DNA of 64,000 bases, taken from the NCBI GenBank assembly GCA_035690885.1, contig DASSKC010000114.1, forward strand, positions 1 through 64,000, written 5' to 3'. Below, one piece after another: positions 35,503-45,330 of the stretch (the stretch's first letter is position 1; each line of letters opens with the position of its first letter). The notes beneath the pieces are model-generated. The model had not been told where the DNA came from. It was given only the letters and a program-made list of their open reading frames with translations, and ran no database searches. A program made the position numbers and the translations under genes. The stretch comes from Oleiagrimonas sp035690885. GTDB taxonomy: Bacteria; Pseudomonadota; Gammaproteobacteria; Xanthomonadales; Rhodanobacteraceae.

Positions 35503-36267
35503 TCAGTGGTTCGTTTCACCGGTGCGCGAACCCGTGACGAAGAAGTCGTGCAGGTCGTGCGCGAAGTCGTCGAAGCGGGACAGCGTCAGGCGATTGGAAC
35601 GGGCGAAGAAGTTGTACGCCAGCACGGCCGGAATGGCGGTCACCAGACCCAGAGCGGTCATGTACAGCGCCTGGCCCACGGGGCCGGCCACGGTGGTGAT
35701 CGAGGCCGAACCGGTGGCACCGATGCTGACCAGGGCGTGCACGATGCCGAGCACGGTACCGAGCAGACCGACGTACACGGCCGCCGAACCGATGGCGGCG
35801 AGCAGCGTCAGGCCGCTTTCCAGACGCACCGTCTCGCGGGCGATGGACTGGCGCAGGGCGCGATCGATGAACTCGGAACGATCCAGCGTCTCGGCCAGCG
35901 TGCCGCCGTCGGCCTTCTGGTGGTGGGTCGCCGCAATCGCGCAATCGAGGGCGATCTTGGAGAACGGCTCGCCGCTGGGCTGCGCTTCCATGGCGCGAAT
36001 CGATTCCTGCGCGGAACCGGCTTCCCAGAACTCGCGCACCACCTTGTCGGCCCGCGAACGGATGATGGCGTTGCGAATGCCGTTGAAGATGATGAAGAAC
36101 CAGGAACAAGCGGACATGATGACCAGGATGATGAGCACCACCCAGTCGAACGTGGCCATGTCGTGGAGGAACTTGGAAAAGCTCAAGCCATTGGCGAGAG
36201 CCTCGCCCTTGCCCTGAGTCTGAGCTTGCAGGAAGGCCAGCAGGGCCGGGGTGTTTTGAAGGAACAT
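35503..36267 (-). CDS. exbB: ExbB/TolQ-type proton channel protein
   Basis: MotA/TolQ/ExbB-family inner-membrane protein that forms the pentameric channel of the TonB motor. 254 residues with three membrane segments: FDWVVLIILVIMSACSWFFI near residue 40, then LLAAIGSAAVYVGLLGTVLGIVHAL and ALYMTALGLVTAIPAVLAYN, which carry the family's conserved Gly/Thr pattern. A cytoplasmic loop of about 90 residues lies between helices 1 and 2. It starts 51 bp after tonB in the same operon. Confidence 0.95.
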   Translation of the reverse strand: MFLQNTPALLAFLQAQTQGKGEALANGLSFSKFLHDMATFDWVVLIILVIMSACSWFFIIFNGIRNAIIRSRADKVVREFWEAGSAQESIRAMEAQPSGEPFSKIALDCAIAATHHQKADGGTLAETLDRSEFIDRALRQSIARETVRLESGLTLLAAIGSAAVYVGLLGTVLGIVHALVSIGATGSASITTVAGPVGQALYMTALGLVTAIPAVLAYNFFARSNRLTLSRFDDFAHDLHDFFVTGSRTGETNH

Positions 36268-36318
36268 AACGCTACCTTTGGGAAGTCAATCTGATAATGA
36301 GCGTAGTGACTGCAGCCA

Positions 36319-36981
<663 letters not shown>

Positions 36982-37168
36982 CAGTTACACGTAATCAGTC
37001 AAAATAAAATGTGGCTACCGCAATGCATCGGCATTGGCTTCACTGAAGAAGCCATGTCACCTGAATGCAAGGCAGGAAGTGATTCACGTTACAACAGTGG
37101 GTAGCGTTTGTATAGATGTTTTGCATCGGTTCAAAGCGCCCTGCTGAAACGTCATAAGTCATCGGTTT

Positions 37169-38476
37169 TCAGTGCCCGGCTTGCTTCAACCAGGCTTTGG
37201 CCTTGGCGCTCGTCTCGGGATACTGTGCCGCCTTCTTCATGGCCTTGACCGCCGCGGACTTGTTGTTCATCCCGCGCTCGGCCCTGGCGATGAGCAGGTA
37301 CGCCTGACCCTTGTGCTTGGTGCCCTTGGCGATGGCCTTGCGTGCCGCATCACGTGAATCGCTGTATTTCTTGTCGGCCGAAAGCAGTTCGGCGCGACGC
37401 AATTCGGCCCTGCCATCGGTGCCCAGGGGTGCGGCCTTGGTGTAGGCGGCCAATGCCTGATCGCGATCGCCACCAACGAGTGCGGCGTCGCCTTTCAGCT
37501 TGTAATAATCGTAGTCGGTTTTGACGATGCCCTTGCTCAGGCCTTCCTTGAGTACGGCAAGCGCCTTGTCGGCATACGGTTTCGGATCCTCGCCGGAGTT
37601 TTGTCCGGTGATCAGGTACAGCTTGGCCAGGTTGATGTAGTTCTGGCTGGTGGTCAGCTGCCCCTTGCTGCGCGCCTGTTCCATCTGCTTGATCGCTTCG
37701 TCGTACTTGTTCGAGCGCATCAGCAAAACGATCAGGTTGTGGCGCGTGGTGGCGTCATCGGGATCGGCAGCCAGTTGTTTCTTGGCCATGGCGATCGCCT
37801 CGCCACTGTTGCCGCTTTCGGCATAGCTGGCGGCAAGCACCTGGCTCCAGGTCTGCTTCGGCTGGTCGGTCATCGACTTGGCTTTCTTGATGTTCTTGAT
37901 CGCCGCTTCGTATTTGCCGAGGCGATAATCGAGCACACCCTCGAGACCATAGGAGTTGGCCGTTTCACGCCGGCCTTCCTTGCGCCACTTGTGCAGGGTG
38001 TCGAGCGCCTTCTGATCCTGCTCGCTGGCAGCATAGAACTGCGCCAGCTCGTACATCAGCTGGAAATAGGTGTCATTGGGCATGACGCCGATCTTCAGCG
38101 CCTTTTGCAGCGCGGTGATACCGCCTTTGACATCACCGGCGCGATATTTGACGTTGGCCAGGCCCTGCAGGGCGAGCACCTGGGCGTACTTGCTGTCGCC
38201 TTCTTCGCCGGCGGCGATCGGCGTCAGCAGCTTCTTGGCCGTCGCGGCATCACCGGAGTTGACCGCGTCGAGGCCTTTGTTGACCTTGTCGGCGACCGAC
38301 TTCTTGTGCAGATCCAGTTCGGGCGCCTCGCGCGTGGCGTTGGGGTAGAGCGCCTTCTTCTGGTCGCTCTGGCCGGAATCAGGACGCGGCGCCGCCTGGA
38401 CGGCCACGACACCACCGGTGATCACGAAAGCCAGCGTCGCGCCGGCCAGCATCTTGGACATCGATCCCAGCTTCAT
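37169..38476 (-). CDS. Exported TPR-repeat protein
   Basis: 435 residues with a signal peptide (MKLGSMSKMLAGATLAFVIT...VQAA) and then tandem helical pairs of TPR type, for example VLALQGLANVKYRAGDVKGG, SWSQVLAASYAESGNSGEA (seen as TWSQVL), TTRHNLIVLLMRSNKYDEA and KLKGDAALVGGDRDQALAA. TPR proteins next to TonB operons are probably scaffolds for envelope complexes; no specific partner can be named. The ATG at 38476 is preceded by AGGATAGG, but it also overlaps the stop of an 18-codon ORF, suggesting translational coupling. The upstream gap 38530-38719 holds nothing else convincing. Confidence 0.85.
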   Translation of the reverse strand: MKLGSMSKMLAGATLAFVITGGVVAVQAAPRPDSGQSDQKKALYPNATREAPELDLHKKSVADKVNKGLDAVNSGDAATAKKLLTPIAAGEEGDSKYAQVLALQGLANVKYRAGDVKGGITALQKALKIGVMPNDTYFQLMYELAQFYAASEQDQKALDTLHKWRKEGRRETANSYGLEGVLDYRLGKYEAAIKNIKKAKSMTDQPKQTWSQVLAASYAESGNSGEAIAMAKKQLAADPDDATTRHNLIVLLMRSNKYDEAIKQMEQARSKGQLTTSQNYINLAKLYLITGQNSGEDPKPYADKALAVLKEGLSKGIVKTDYDYYKLKGDAALVGGDRDQALAAYTKAAPLGTDGRAELRRAELLSADKKYSDSRDAARKAIAKGTKHKGQAYLLIARAERGMNNKSAAVKAMKKAAQYPETSAKAKAWLKQAGH

Positions 38477-38529
38477 TGCCTATCCTCGTCAATTGGCGTC
38501 AACGTGCCGATGGCACGCGGGGGAGTCAT
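38473..38529 (-). CDS. 18-codon upstream ORF coupled to the TPR gene
   Basis: ATG at 38529 is preceded by AAGGAGGT with a 7-nt spacer, the best ribosome site in the window. The ORF encodes MTPPRAIGTLTPIDEDRQ and its TGA overlaps the TPR gene start (ATGA). It has no residue bias of an attenuation leader. It may serve to load ribosomes onto the TPR gene. The function of the peptide itself, if any, is unknown. Confidence 0.6.
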   Translation of the reverse strand: MTPPRAIGTLTPIDEDRQ

Positions 38530-38719
38530 GGAGACTACCTCCTTGTTGGTGCCAAGCTCAAGTTGCCGTTCATGGACGAGTCCGGCGACAGTCAGCCCCG
38601 GTTCGTGTTCGTGGTGGGGTGCACACAACCATGCGCGATCGGCCGAGTGGCCGCCCACGAGTCTTCGGATCGTTGCCTGGCAGGCGTTGTTTCCGGTCCG
38701 GTTCGGCAACTCGGGAGCC

Positions 38720-38754
38720 AAAACGAAAGCGGCGTCGCCATATGGCGACGCCGC
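38720..38754 (-). terminator. Intrinsic terminator after gyrB
   Basis: GCGGCGTCGCC and GGCGACGCCGC (38754-38744 and 38739-38729) form a perfect 11-bp stem with an ATAT loop, followed on the minus strand by TTTCGTTTT. It starts 53 nt after the gyrB stop. Confidence 0.9.
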
Positions 38755-38807
38755 AATTCATTCACATGGAAAGTTATCCAATTTACTGATTTTAATGGAT
38801 ATTCCAA

Positions 38808-41240
38808 TCAAATATCCAGATTGGCCACCTTCAACGCGTTGCTTTCGATGAACTCGCGGCGCGGCTCGACCGCCTCACCCATCAACATCGAGAACATGCG
38901 GTCGGCCACCACGGCATCCTCGATGCCCACTTGCAGCATGCGCCGGGTTTCCGGGTTGACCGTGGTGTCCCAAAGCTGTTCCGGGTTCATCTCACCCAGA
39001 CCCTTGAAGCGCTGGATCGCGCGTCCTTTCTTGGCTTCGTTCATCAACCAGCTGCGCGCGTCGGCAAAGCTGACGATGCCGCGCGATGCATTGCCGCGAC
39101 TCACCACGGCGTCCTCGTGGACGAGCCCCGCGAGGGCCTTGGCCACGTGCTGCAGCGGTGCAATCTCCGGGCTTTCCAGATACGGACGCGACAACACCCA
39201 GGTGTGTTCAAGGCCGTGCTGGGCGCGCGTGACCACGATGGCGGCCGGCACGTCCTCGGTCGCGGCGCGAGCCTCGAGGCGGTAGCGCGGCTTGCCCAGG
39301 CCCTGACTGGCAAGTCGAGCGGTCAGCGCGTCCAGCCACGCGGACAGCGCGTCGGGGCTGTCCCACAGCGCCGAATCAAGGGGGGTGTGTTCGAGCGTCG
39401 CAAGCCAGAATGCTGCGTCGCAGCGCTGGTTTTTCAGATGATCGATGTGATCCAGGGCTGTCTGGTAATCGGTAAGCAAGGTCTCCAGTGCTTCCCCGCG
39501 GATCGGCGGCGCGGCTGAGTCGTATTGCAGCGCAGCATTTTCGACTGCATTGGAAATCAGGTATTGATTGAGCGCGGCGTCGTCCTTGAGGTACATCTCC
39601 TGCTTGCCCTGTTTGATCTTGTACAAAGGCGGCAAGCCGATGTAGACATGACCACGCTCGATCAGCTCGGGCATTTGCCGGTAAAAGAAGGTCAGCAGGA
39701 GCGTACGGATATGCGAGCCGTCAACGTCGGCATCGGTCATGATGATGATGTGGTGATAACGCAGCTTGTCGGGGTCGTACTCGTCCTTGCCGATGCCCGT
39801 GCCCAGGGCGGTAATCAGCGTGCCGACCTCGGCGGAGGACAACATCCTGTCGAACCGCGCTTTCTCGACGTTGAGGATTTTGCCCTTCAGAGGCAGGACC
39901 GCCTGGGTTTTGCGGTTCCGGCCCTGCTTGGCCGAACCACCGGCGGAATCACCCTCGACCAGGAACAGCTCGGACAAGGCCGGGTCTTTTTCCTGACAGT
40001 CGGCCAGTTTGCCCGGCAAACCGGCGATATCCAGCGCGCTCTTGCGCCGGGTCAGCTCACGCGCCTTGCGTGCTGCTTCGCGTGCCCGTGCGGCGTCCAC
40101 GACCTTGGACGCGATCAGTTTGCCTTCGTTCGGGTGTTCGAGCAGAAATTCACTCAGGCGCTCGTAGACCACCTGGTCGACCACGGTCTTGACCTCGCTG
40201 GAGACCAGTTTGTCCTTGGTCTGCGAAGAAAACTTGGGGTCGGGCACCTTGACCGAAAGCACGGCGATCATTCCCTCGCGCATGTCGTCGCCGGACGGCG
40301 AGACCTTGGCATTCCTGGCCAGGCCTTCCTTCTCGATGTAGTTCTGCATGGCGCGCGTCAGCGCGGCCCTGAAACCCGTCAAATGCGTGCCACCATCGCG
40401 CTGCGGGATGTTGTTGGTGAAGCAGAACATTGTCTCCTGATAAGCCTCGGTCCACTGCATCGCCACATCCACGACCACCCCGGCCTGCTCCGCACGCAGA
40501 CTGATGACATTGGGGTGCAGGACGGTCTTCAATTGGGCAATATGCTCGACGAACGAGCGGATGCCGCCCTCGTAGGCGAACATTTCGTGGCGATCGTCAC
40601 GCTCGTCGTGCAGCTCGATGTTGACTCCGGAATTGAGGAAGGCAAGCTCGCGCAAACGCTGGGCAAGTATGTCGAAGTGGAATTCCACATCGGTGAACGT
40701 TTCGCGGCTGGGCAGGAATCGCACCAGGGTTCCGGTCTTGTCGCTCGCACCGGTGGCGGCCAGCGGCGCAAGCGGCTCGCCTTCGGCATACTCCTGACGA
40801 TATTCCTCGCCGTTGCGACGAATCGTGAGCCACAAATGCTCGCTCAGCGCGTTGACCACGGACACGCCCACGCCATGCAATCCGCCGGAAACCTTGTACG
40901 AGTTGGCGTCGAACTTGCCGCCCGCGTGCAATACGGTCATCACCACTTCGGCGGTCGAGCGGTTTTCTTCCGGATGCATGCCCACCGGGATGCCGCGCCC
41001 GTTGTCACTGATGCTGGCTGATCCATCGGCATGCAGGGTCACGATCACCCGGTCGCAATATCCCGCCAGCGCTTCGTCGATGGCGTTGTCGACCACCTCG
41101 AAAACCATGTGGTGCAAGCCGGTACCGTCATCGGTGTCACCGATGTACATGCCGGGGCGCTTGCGCACCGCTTCCAGGCCCTTGAGAACCTTGATGCTGC
41201 TGGAATCGTAACCCTTGCCACTGGGTGCCGGTGTGGTCAT
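38808..41240 (-). CDS. gyrB: DNA gyrase subunit B
   Basis: ATPase subunit of DNA gyrase, which supplies negative supercoils. 810 residues. N-terminal GHKL ATPase: RKRPGMYIGDTDDGTGLHHM, EVVDNAIDEALAGYCD, SDNGRGIPVGMHPEE and GGLHGVGVSVVNALSEHLW. The TOPRIM domain has LVEGDSAGGSAKQGRNR and IIMTDADVDGSHIRTLLLTF. The C-terminal end has RFKGLGEMNPEQLWDTTVNP. Length and motifs are normal for gammaproteobacterial GyrB, including the extra insert after the TOPRIM domain. A promoter with an extended -10 lies at 41289-41297. Confidence 0.98.
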   Translation of the reverse strand: MTTPAPSGKGYDSSSIKVLKGLEAVRKRPGMYIGDTDDGTGLHHMVFEVVDNAIDEALAGYCDRVIVTLHADGSASISDNGRGIPVGMHPEENRSTAEVVMTVLHAGGKFDANSYKVSGGLHGVGVSVVNALSEHLWLTIRRNGEEYRQEYAEGEPLAPLAATGASDKTGTLVRFLPSRETFTDVEFHFDILAQRLRELAFLNSGVNIELHDERDDRHEMFAYEGGIRSFVEHIAQLKTVLHPNVISLRAEQAGVVVDVAMQWTEAYQETMFCFTNNIPQRDGGTHLTGFRAALTRAMQNYIEKEGLARNAKVSPSGDDMREGMIAVLSVKVPDPKFSSQTKDKLVSSEVKTVVDQVVYERLSEFLLEHPNEGKLIASKVVDAARAREAARKARELTRRKSALDIAGLPGKLADCQEKDPALSELFLVEGDSAGGSAKQGRNRKTQAVLPLKGKILNVEKARFDRMLSSAEVGTLITALGTGIGKDEYDPDKLRYHHIIIMTDADVDGSHIRTLLLTFFYRQMPELIERGHVYIGLPPLYKIKQGKQEMYLKDDAALNQYLISNAVENAALQYDSAAPPIRGEALETLLTDYQTALDHIDHLKNQRCDAAFWLATLEHTPLDSALWDSPDALSAWLDALTARLASQGLGKPRYRLEARAATEDVPAAIVVTRAQHGLEHTWVLSRPYLESPEIAPLQHVAKALAGLVHEDAVVSRGNASRGIVSFADARSWLMNEAKKGRAIQRFKGLGEMNPEQLWDTTVNPETRRMLQVGIEDAVVADRMFSMLMGEAVEPRREFIESNALKVANLDI

Positions 41241-41288
41241 GGAATCCTCGGTGCGCGCCGAGCGCGCCAGATGGTGAGTATTCCTTCA

Positions 41289-41297
41289 ATTATAGCA
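41289..41297 (-). promoter_or_regulatory. Extended -10 promoter of gyrB
   Basis: TGCTATAAT on the minus strand (41297-41289) is a perfect extended -10 element. It lies in the recF-gyrB gap with a predicted 5' leader of about 40 nt. The -35 region is weak, as usual for extended -10 promoters. Confidence 0.65.
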
Positions 41298-41308
41298 TTC
41301 GGAGCATT

Positions 41309-42394
41309 TCAACCGGACTTGGCTGACAGCACCTGGCCATGTTCCACGTGAAACATGCGCGTATCGACTTCCTGCGTCGGCAGCGCGATCGCGGTACCTG
41401 TAATCATGACCTGTGCGGAGGCGCTGACGAGCTCGCGAAGCACCAGTTGTTGATGCGCGGCATCGAGCTCGGATGCCAGATCATCCAGGCAGATCACCGG
41501 CCACTGCCCTGCAAAGTCCGCGTACAAATGCGCTTGCGCCATCAAGCAGGCCAGCGCAACCAATTTTTCCTGCCCACGGGACAGATACTCGCGCTGCGGC
41601 GCCTCGGAGAACATGGTTCGCCAATCGGCCCGATGAATGCCGAGTGTCGTATATCCGCGCATGCGATCACGATCGCGCTGCTCGGCCAACGTATCGGCTA
41701 GATTTGTTGTCGTGTCCCAGCCGGCGCGATAACGCAAGCTGAGCGCACCCAGTTCGGGGATCATGCGCTCACACAACGTTTGCAGTTGGGGTTCCAGGCG
41801 CGTCAGATAAGCTTGACGATGATCATGGACCGCCCGCGCGGCCACACCCATTTCCCGTTCCCACGACATGAACGAGGCGGGATCGGACGTCGACGTCCTG
41901 AGCAGCGCATTGCGTTGACGCAACGCACGCCGGTAGCGGCGCCATGCGTCGAGAAAACAATGTTCCACGTGAAACACGCCCCAATCAAGGAAGCGTCGAC
42001 GTGTATCGGCAGCGCCACTGACCAAGGCGTGGCTGCCCGGCTCGAAGCAGACCACGGCGCAATGACGTATCAGATCACTGATCCGTTCCCCGGTGACTCC
42101 ATCCACGCGAATACGCCACCCGCCCTCGCCGCGCCCCAAGCCCAACCGGCTGAGATGGTCATCCGCGTGGCATATCTCGCCGTACACCCGCAACTCATCG
42201 GCACCACGTTGCCGTAATACGTCGCGCGAACCACTGCGAAACGAGCGCCCATAGGACAACAGGTACATCGCCTCCAGCAAACTCGTTTTGCCGGCGCCGT
42301 TGGCACCCACGAACACGTTCAGACCGGGACCCGGCTGAATCGAAACGTTCCGCAGGCAGCGCAAACCATCCACGCTGAGTCGTTCGAACCTCAC
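41309..42394 (-). CDS. recF: DNA replication and repair protein RecF
   Basis: SMC-like ATPase that helps load RecA at gaps and stalled forks. Walker A: FVGANGAGKTSLLEAMYLLS, then SYGRSFRSG. The signature motif is LSRGQEKLVALACLMAQ and Walker B is WPVICLDDLASELD. The GTG at 42394 has GGAGG 5 nt upstream and gives 361 residues, the usual RecF length; the frame upstream of it is open but unlikely to be used. It lies 85 bp after dnaN in the classic dnaA-dnaN-recF-gyrB order. Confidence 0.95.
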   Translation of the reverse strand: MRFERLSVDGLRCLRNVSIQPGPGLNVFVGANGAGKTSLLEAMYLLSYGRSFRSGSRDVLRQRGADELRVYGEICHADDHLSRLGLGRGEGGWRIRVDGVTGERISDLIRHCAVVCFEPGSHALVSGAADTRRRFLDWGVFHVEHCFLDAWRRYRRALRQRNALLRTSTSDPASFMSWEREMGVAARAVHDHRQAYLTRLEPQLQTLCERMIPELGALSLRYRAGWDTTTNLADTLAEQRDRDRMRGYTTLGIHRADWRTMFSEAPQREYLSRGQEKLVALACLMAQAHLYADFAGQWPVICLDDLASELDAAHQQLVLRELVSASAQVMITGTAIALPTQEVDTRMFHVEHGQVLSAKSG

Positions 42395-42479
42395 GCACAC
42401 CTCCGAACGGGCGCCACGCAAACAAAACGCCGGAGCAACACGTGTCGCGTCCGGCGTCAAGAATCAATTGAACAAACGG

Positions 42480-43580
42480 TCACAGACGCAACGGCATGAT
42501 CACGTGTCGCGCCTGCTCGTCGGATGCCCCCTGGATCAGACAACTGGATTGCGAATCGCGCAGATTGAGGCGCACCCGATCGCTGTCCAGCGCCGCAAGC
42601 GCGTCCATGAGGTAACCGACATTGAAACCGACCGACAAGTCGTCGACCCGGGTGTCGGCCTCCAACTCTTCGACCGCCTCTTCCTGCTCGGGATTGTGCG
42701 CGACCAGGCGCAGCGACCCCGGACTGACTTCCAGTTTGACGCCCCGATATTTCTCGTTCGAAAGAATCGACGCGCGCTGCAACGCCATGCGCAAGGTGTC
42801 GCGCGGCAGTTCGACCACCTTGTCGGCTCCAATGGGAAGCACGGCTTCGTAGTCGGGGAAACGTCCATCGATCAATTTCGACGTGAACGTGACGCCGCCG
42901 CGCCGAACGCGCAGATGATTGCGACCGAATTCCAGCTCGACCTCGCCGTCCCCCGCTTCGAACAGCCCCAACAACTCGGTCACGCCCTTGCGCGGAATAA
43001 TGACCTGTCGCCTCGTCTTCGCACCCGTTTCGGCCTCTGTCTCACAGATCGCGAGACGATGACCATCCGTCGCCACGCAGCGCAAATGCTTGTCTTCGAG
43101 CTCCAGCAACATGCCATTGAGGTAGTAGCGCACGTCCTGGTTGGCCATCGCGAACGCCGTGCGGTCCATCAGGCTCTTCAGCACGGCTTCCGACAGACGC
43201 ACGGTTTCGACCACCTCGATGTCGTCCACGGTCGGAAACTCGCTGGCCGGAAGCGTGGCCAGCGCGAACCGGCTACGCCCGGCCTGCATGGCAATGCGCT
43301 CGCCATTGAGCTTGAGCGTGATGTCCGCGCCATCCGGCAACGCACGCACGATGTCGAACAACTTGCGCGCCGGAATCGTGATCTCACCTTCTTCCACAGC
43401 TTCGGCCGCGGTTGTGGCAACCATTTCCACTTCCAGGTCGGTACCACTGAAAGCGACCGCACCGTTACCGGCGCGCACCAGGAAGTTCGCCAGTACGGGC
43501 AGTGTCTGGCGACGTTCGATGACGCCGACCACTTGTTGCAACGGTTTGAGTAAAGCTTCGCGCTGAATGCGAAATTGCAT
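42480..43580 (-). CDS. dnaN: DNA polymerase III beta subunit (sliding clamp)
   Basis: Ring clamp that tethers the replicative polymerase to DNA. 366 residues in three clamp domains. It begins MQFRIQREALLKPLQQVVGV, with RRQTLPVLANFLV, VATDGHRLAICE in the middle and the conserved C-terminal MPLRL at the end. The ATG at 43580 directly borders the origin region. Confidence 0.98.
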   Translation of the reverse strand: MQFRIQREALLKPLQQVVGVIERRQTLPVLANFLVRAGNGAVAFSGTDLEVEMVATTAAEAVEEGEITIPARKLFDIVRALPDGADITLKLNGERIAMQAGRSRFALATLPASEFPTVDDIEVVETVRLSEAVLKSLMDRTAFAMANQDVRYYLNGMLLELEDKHLRCVATDGHRLAICETEAETGAKTRRQVIIPRKGVTELLGLFEAGDGEVELEFGRNHLRVRRGGVTFTSKLIDGRFPDYEAVLPIGADKVVELPRDTLRMALQRASILSNEKYRGVKLEVSPGSLRLVAHNPEQEEAVEELEADTRVDDLSVGFNVGYLMDALAALDSDRVRLNLRDSQSSCLIQGASDEQARHVIMPLRL

Positions 43581-43796
43581 GTTGATACCCCTTTGTCCCG
43601 TGCCCTGCTTCCAAGCTCTTTTATAAATAAAGATAGTGGTAGTAGTAGGGCCTGTGGATGCAAGAACAGAGCCAAAAAAAATATGTTTTTCAGTGGTTTG
43701 TCAAAAAAAACCGCGTGCAATACGGCGTGCGGTTCATGTGCATCGGTTGTGGATAAGTGACGCCGTGTTCATTGTCCAACATTTATCCACAGGTTT
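43581..43796. other. oriC: Chromosomal replication origin (oriC), dnaA-dnaN gap
   Basis: The 216 bp between dnaN and dnaA hold two perfect DnaA boxes (TTATCCACA at 43783-43791; its complement TGTGGATAA at 43748-43756) and one near-perfect box (TGTGGATGC at 43653-43661). AT-rich tracts lie at 43617-43633 and 43673-43712, and a DnaA-trio element at 43634-43648. The surrounding gene directions diverge around this area. In Xanthomonas campestris a functional origin has been reported between dnaA and dnaN. The region also carries the dnaN promoter, which I could not place exactly. Confidence 0.88.
43617..43661. other. DnaA-trio unwinding element within oriC
   Basis: Read on the minus strand: DnaA box GCATCCACA (43661-43653), GGCC (43652-43649), then CTA-CTA-CTA-CCA-CTA (43648-43634), then AT-rich TTTATTTATAAAAG. 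This is the order box, short GC spacer, trinucleotide repeats (TAG on the strand bound by DnaA) and melting region described for bacterial basal origin unwinding in Bacillus. The match of order and spacing is direct; activity is inferred. Confidence 0.75.
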
Positions 43797-45131
43797 TCAC
43801 CCGGTCAGTATACGGATCAGCTGCTCCCAATCCTGTTTCATGCGGACATCTTTTTCCATCAAACCGCGAATGGTCCGGCAAGCGTGCAACACCGTGGTGT
43901 GATCACGGCCGCCAAACGCTTCGCCGATCTCGGGCAGGCTGTGCTCGGTCAACTCCTTGGACAAGGTCATCGCCATCTGCCGTGGCCGCGCCAGCGAGCG
44001 TACCCGACGCTTGGACAGCAAGTCCTGCAGGCGCACCTGGTAGTAGTCGGCCACGGTTTTCTGGATGTTCGGCACCGTGACCGCCTGTGCATGCGTGCTG
44101 AGCAGGTCGCGAAGCGTTTCCTGGGCAAAATCGGCGGTGATCGGCCGACCGAAGAAGTTGGCACGTGCCGCGAGCGTATTGAGCGCCCCCTCCAGGTCGC
44201 GCACGTTGGAGCGGATGCGCTTGGCCAGCAGCATGGCTACGTCTTCGGGCATGTCCATGGCCTTGTCGTGTGCCTTGGACAGCAGGATCGCGGCGCGGGT
44301 CTCGAAGTCCGGCGGCTCGATGGCGACCGACAAGCCCCAGCCCAGGCGCGATTTCAGACGCGGTTCGAGCTTGTCCACTTCCTTCGGATAGCGGTCGCAG
44401 GTGAGAATGATCTGCTGCTTGGACTCGAACAACGCGTTGAACGTGTGGAAGAACTCCTCCTGCGTGGTGTCCTTGCCGGCGAACAACTGGATGTCGTCGA
44501 TCAGCAGCGCGTCGACGGAGCGAAAGCGGCGTTTGAACACGTCCATGTTCTTGGCTCGCAAGGCCTCGATCATGGCGCTGACGAACTGTTCCGAACGCAG
44601 GTACAGCACCTTGCATTCAGGGTCCTTGGCGCGCATCAGGTTGCCGGCGGCGTGCATCAGATGGGTCTTGCCCAGGCCGGTGCCGCCATACAGCAGCAAC
44701 GGGTTGTAGGCACGGCCGGGGTTTTGCGCCACCTGCATGGCCGCGGCCTTGCCGAGCTGGTTGGACTTGCCTTCGACGAAGGTTTCGAAGGTGTAGTGCG
44801 AGTCCAGATGGTGGGCGTGACGCACAGGCGGTTTGCTGGCACCGCGCGCCGCGCGCGGACTGGCAGCCGGGGCGCTTGTCGCCGCGCGCTCGTGCGCCGA
44901 TCCGACCTCCAGCCCCACCACCAGGGAGCGACCGGCCAAGTGTTCGATCACTTGCCGGATATGCTCGAGGTAATCACTGCGCACCATGTCGAGTATGTAG
45001 TCGTTGGGTGCGTAAAGATGCACGCCGCGCGCATCTTCGCGCGCCTGCAGGGGCATCAGCCAAGCGTGCACATCCTCGGCCCTGCATTCGCCTTCCAGGT
45101 GCTCGAGACAGCGCCGCCAAAGATCGCTCAT
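43797..45131 (-). CDS. dnaA: Chromosomal replication initiator DnaA
   Basis: AAA+ initiator that binds DnaA boxes and melts the origin. The ATG at 45131 (MSDLWRRCLEHLEGE) gives the normal domain I; the frame upstream is open but not DnaA-like. 444 residues: domain I to about 80, a short linker, the AAA+ domain with Walker A LLLYGGTGLGKTHLMHA (about 147-160), Walker B DALLIDDIQLFAGK, and domain IV ending with the DnaA-box-binding signature GGRDHTTVLHACRTI. It diverges from rpmH. The 199-bp gap on that side has two weak DnaA-box-like sites (45228-45240 and near 45193). Confidence 0.98.
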   Translation of the reverse strand: MSDLWRRCLEHLEGECRAEDVHAWLMPLQAREDARGVHLYAPNDYILDMVRSDYLEHIRQVIEHLAGRSLVVGLEVGSAHERAATSAPAASPRAARGASKPPVRHAHHLDSHYTFETFVEGKSNQLGKAAAMQVAQNPGRAYNPLLLYGGTGLGKTHLMHAAGNLMRAKDPECKVLYLRSEQFVSAMIEALRAKNMDVFKRRFRSVDALLIDDIQLFAGKDTTQEEFFHTFNALFESKQQIILTCDRYPKEVDKLEPRLKSRLGWGLSVAIEPPDFETRAAILLSKAHDKAMDMPEDVAMLLAKRIRSNVRDLEGALNTLAARANFFGRPITADFAQETLRDLLSTHAQAVTVPNIQKTVADYYQVRLQDLLSKRRVRSLARPRQMAMTLSKELTEHSLPEIGEAFGGRDHTTVLHACRTIRGLMEKDVRMKQDWEQLIRILTG

Positions 45132-45257
45132 GTAATCCGGACTCCCGAAAAAACGGCTCGCGCACCCGCAACGCGCTCGCGTGCGCGGCGGGCGTGGACA
45201 AACCTTCAATGGACAGTTTAGCGAGTCTAGCAGGGTGTGGATGAAGCGCCGATCTTG

Positions 45258-45286
45258 TTGACTTGCCGGTGTTTCACGCGCATAAT
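45258..45286 (+). promoter_or_regulatory. Sigma-70 promoter of rpmH-rnpA
   Basis: TTGACT (45258-45263), a 17-nt spacer, CATAAT (45281-45286): five of six matches in each hexamer. The rpmH ATG lies 44 nt downstream, with GGAGGAGG in between. Confidence 0.85.
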
Positions 45287-45330
45287 TGACCGTCTTTTTA
45301 CCTTACCCATGCCACCTTCAGGAGGAGGCC

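Noticed and set aside
38473..38721. 82-residue minus-strand frame upstream of the TPR gene
   Set aside because: The part before the strong ribosome site has no start context and no recognisable sequence; only its last 18 codons are supported.
45132..45330. dnaA-rpmH gap as the replication origin
   Set aside because: Only weak DnaA-box-like sites and no AT-rich or trio element; the dnaA-dnaN gap has perfect boxes and the trio.
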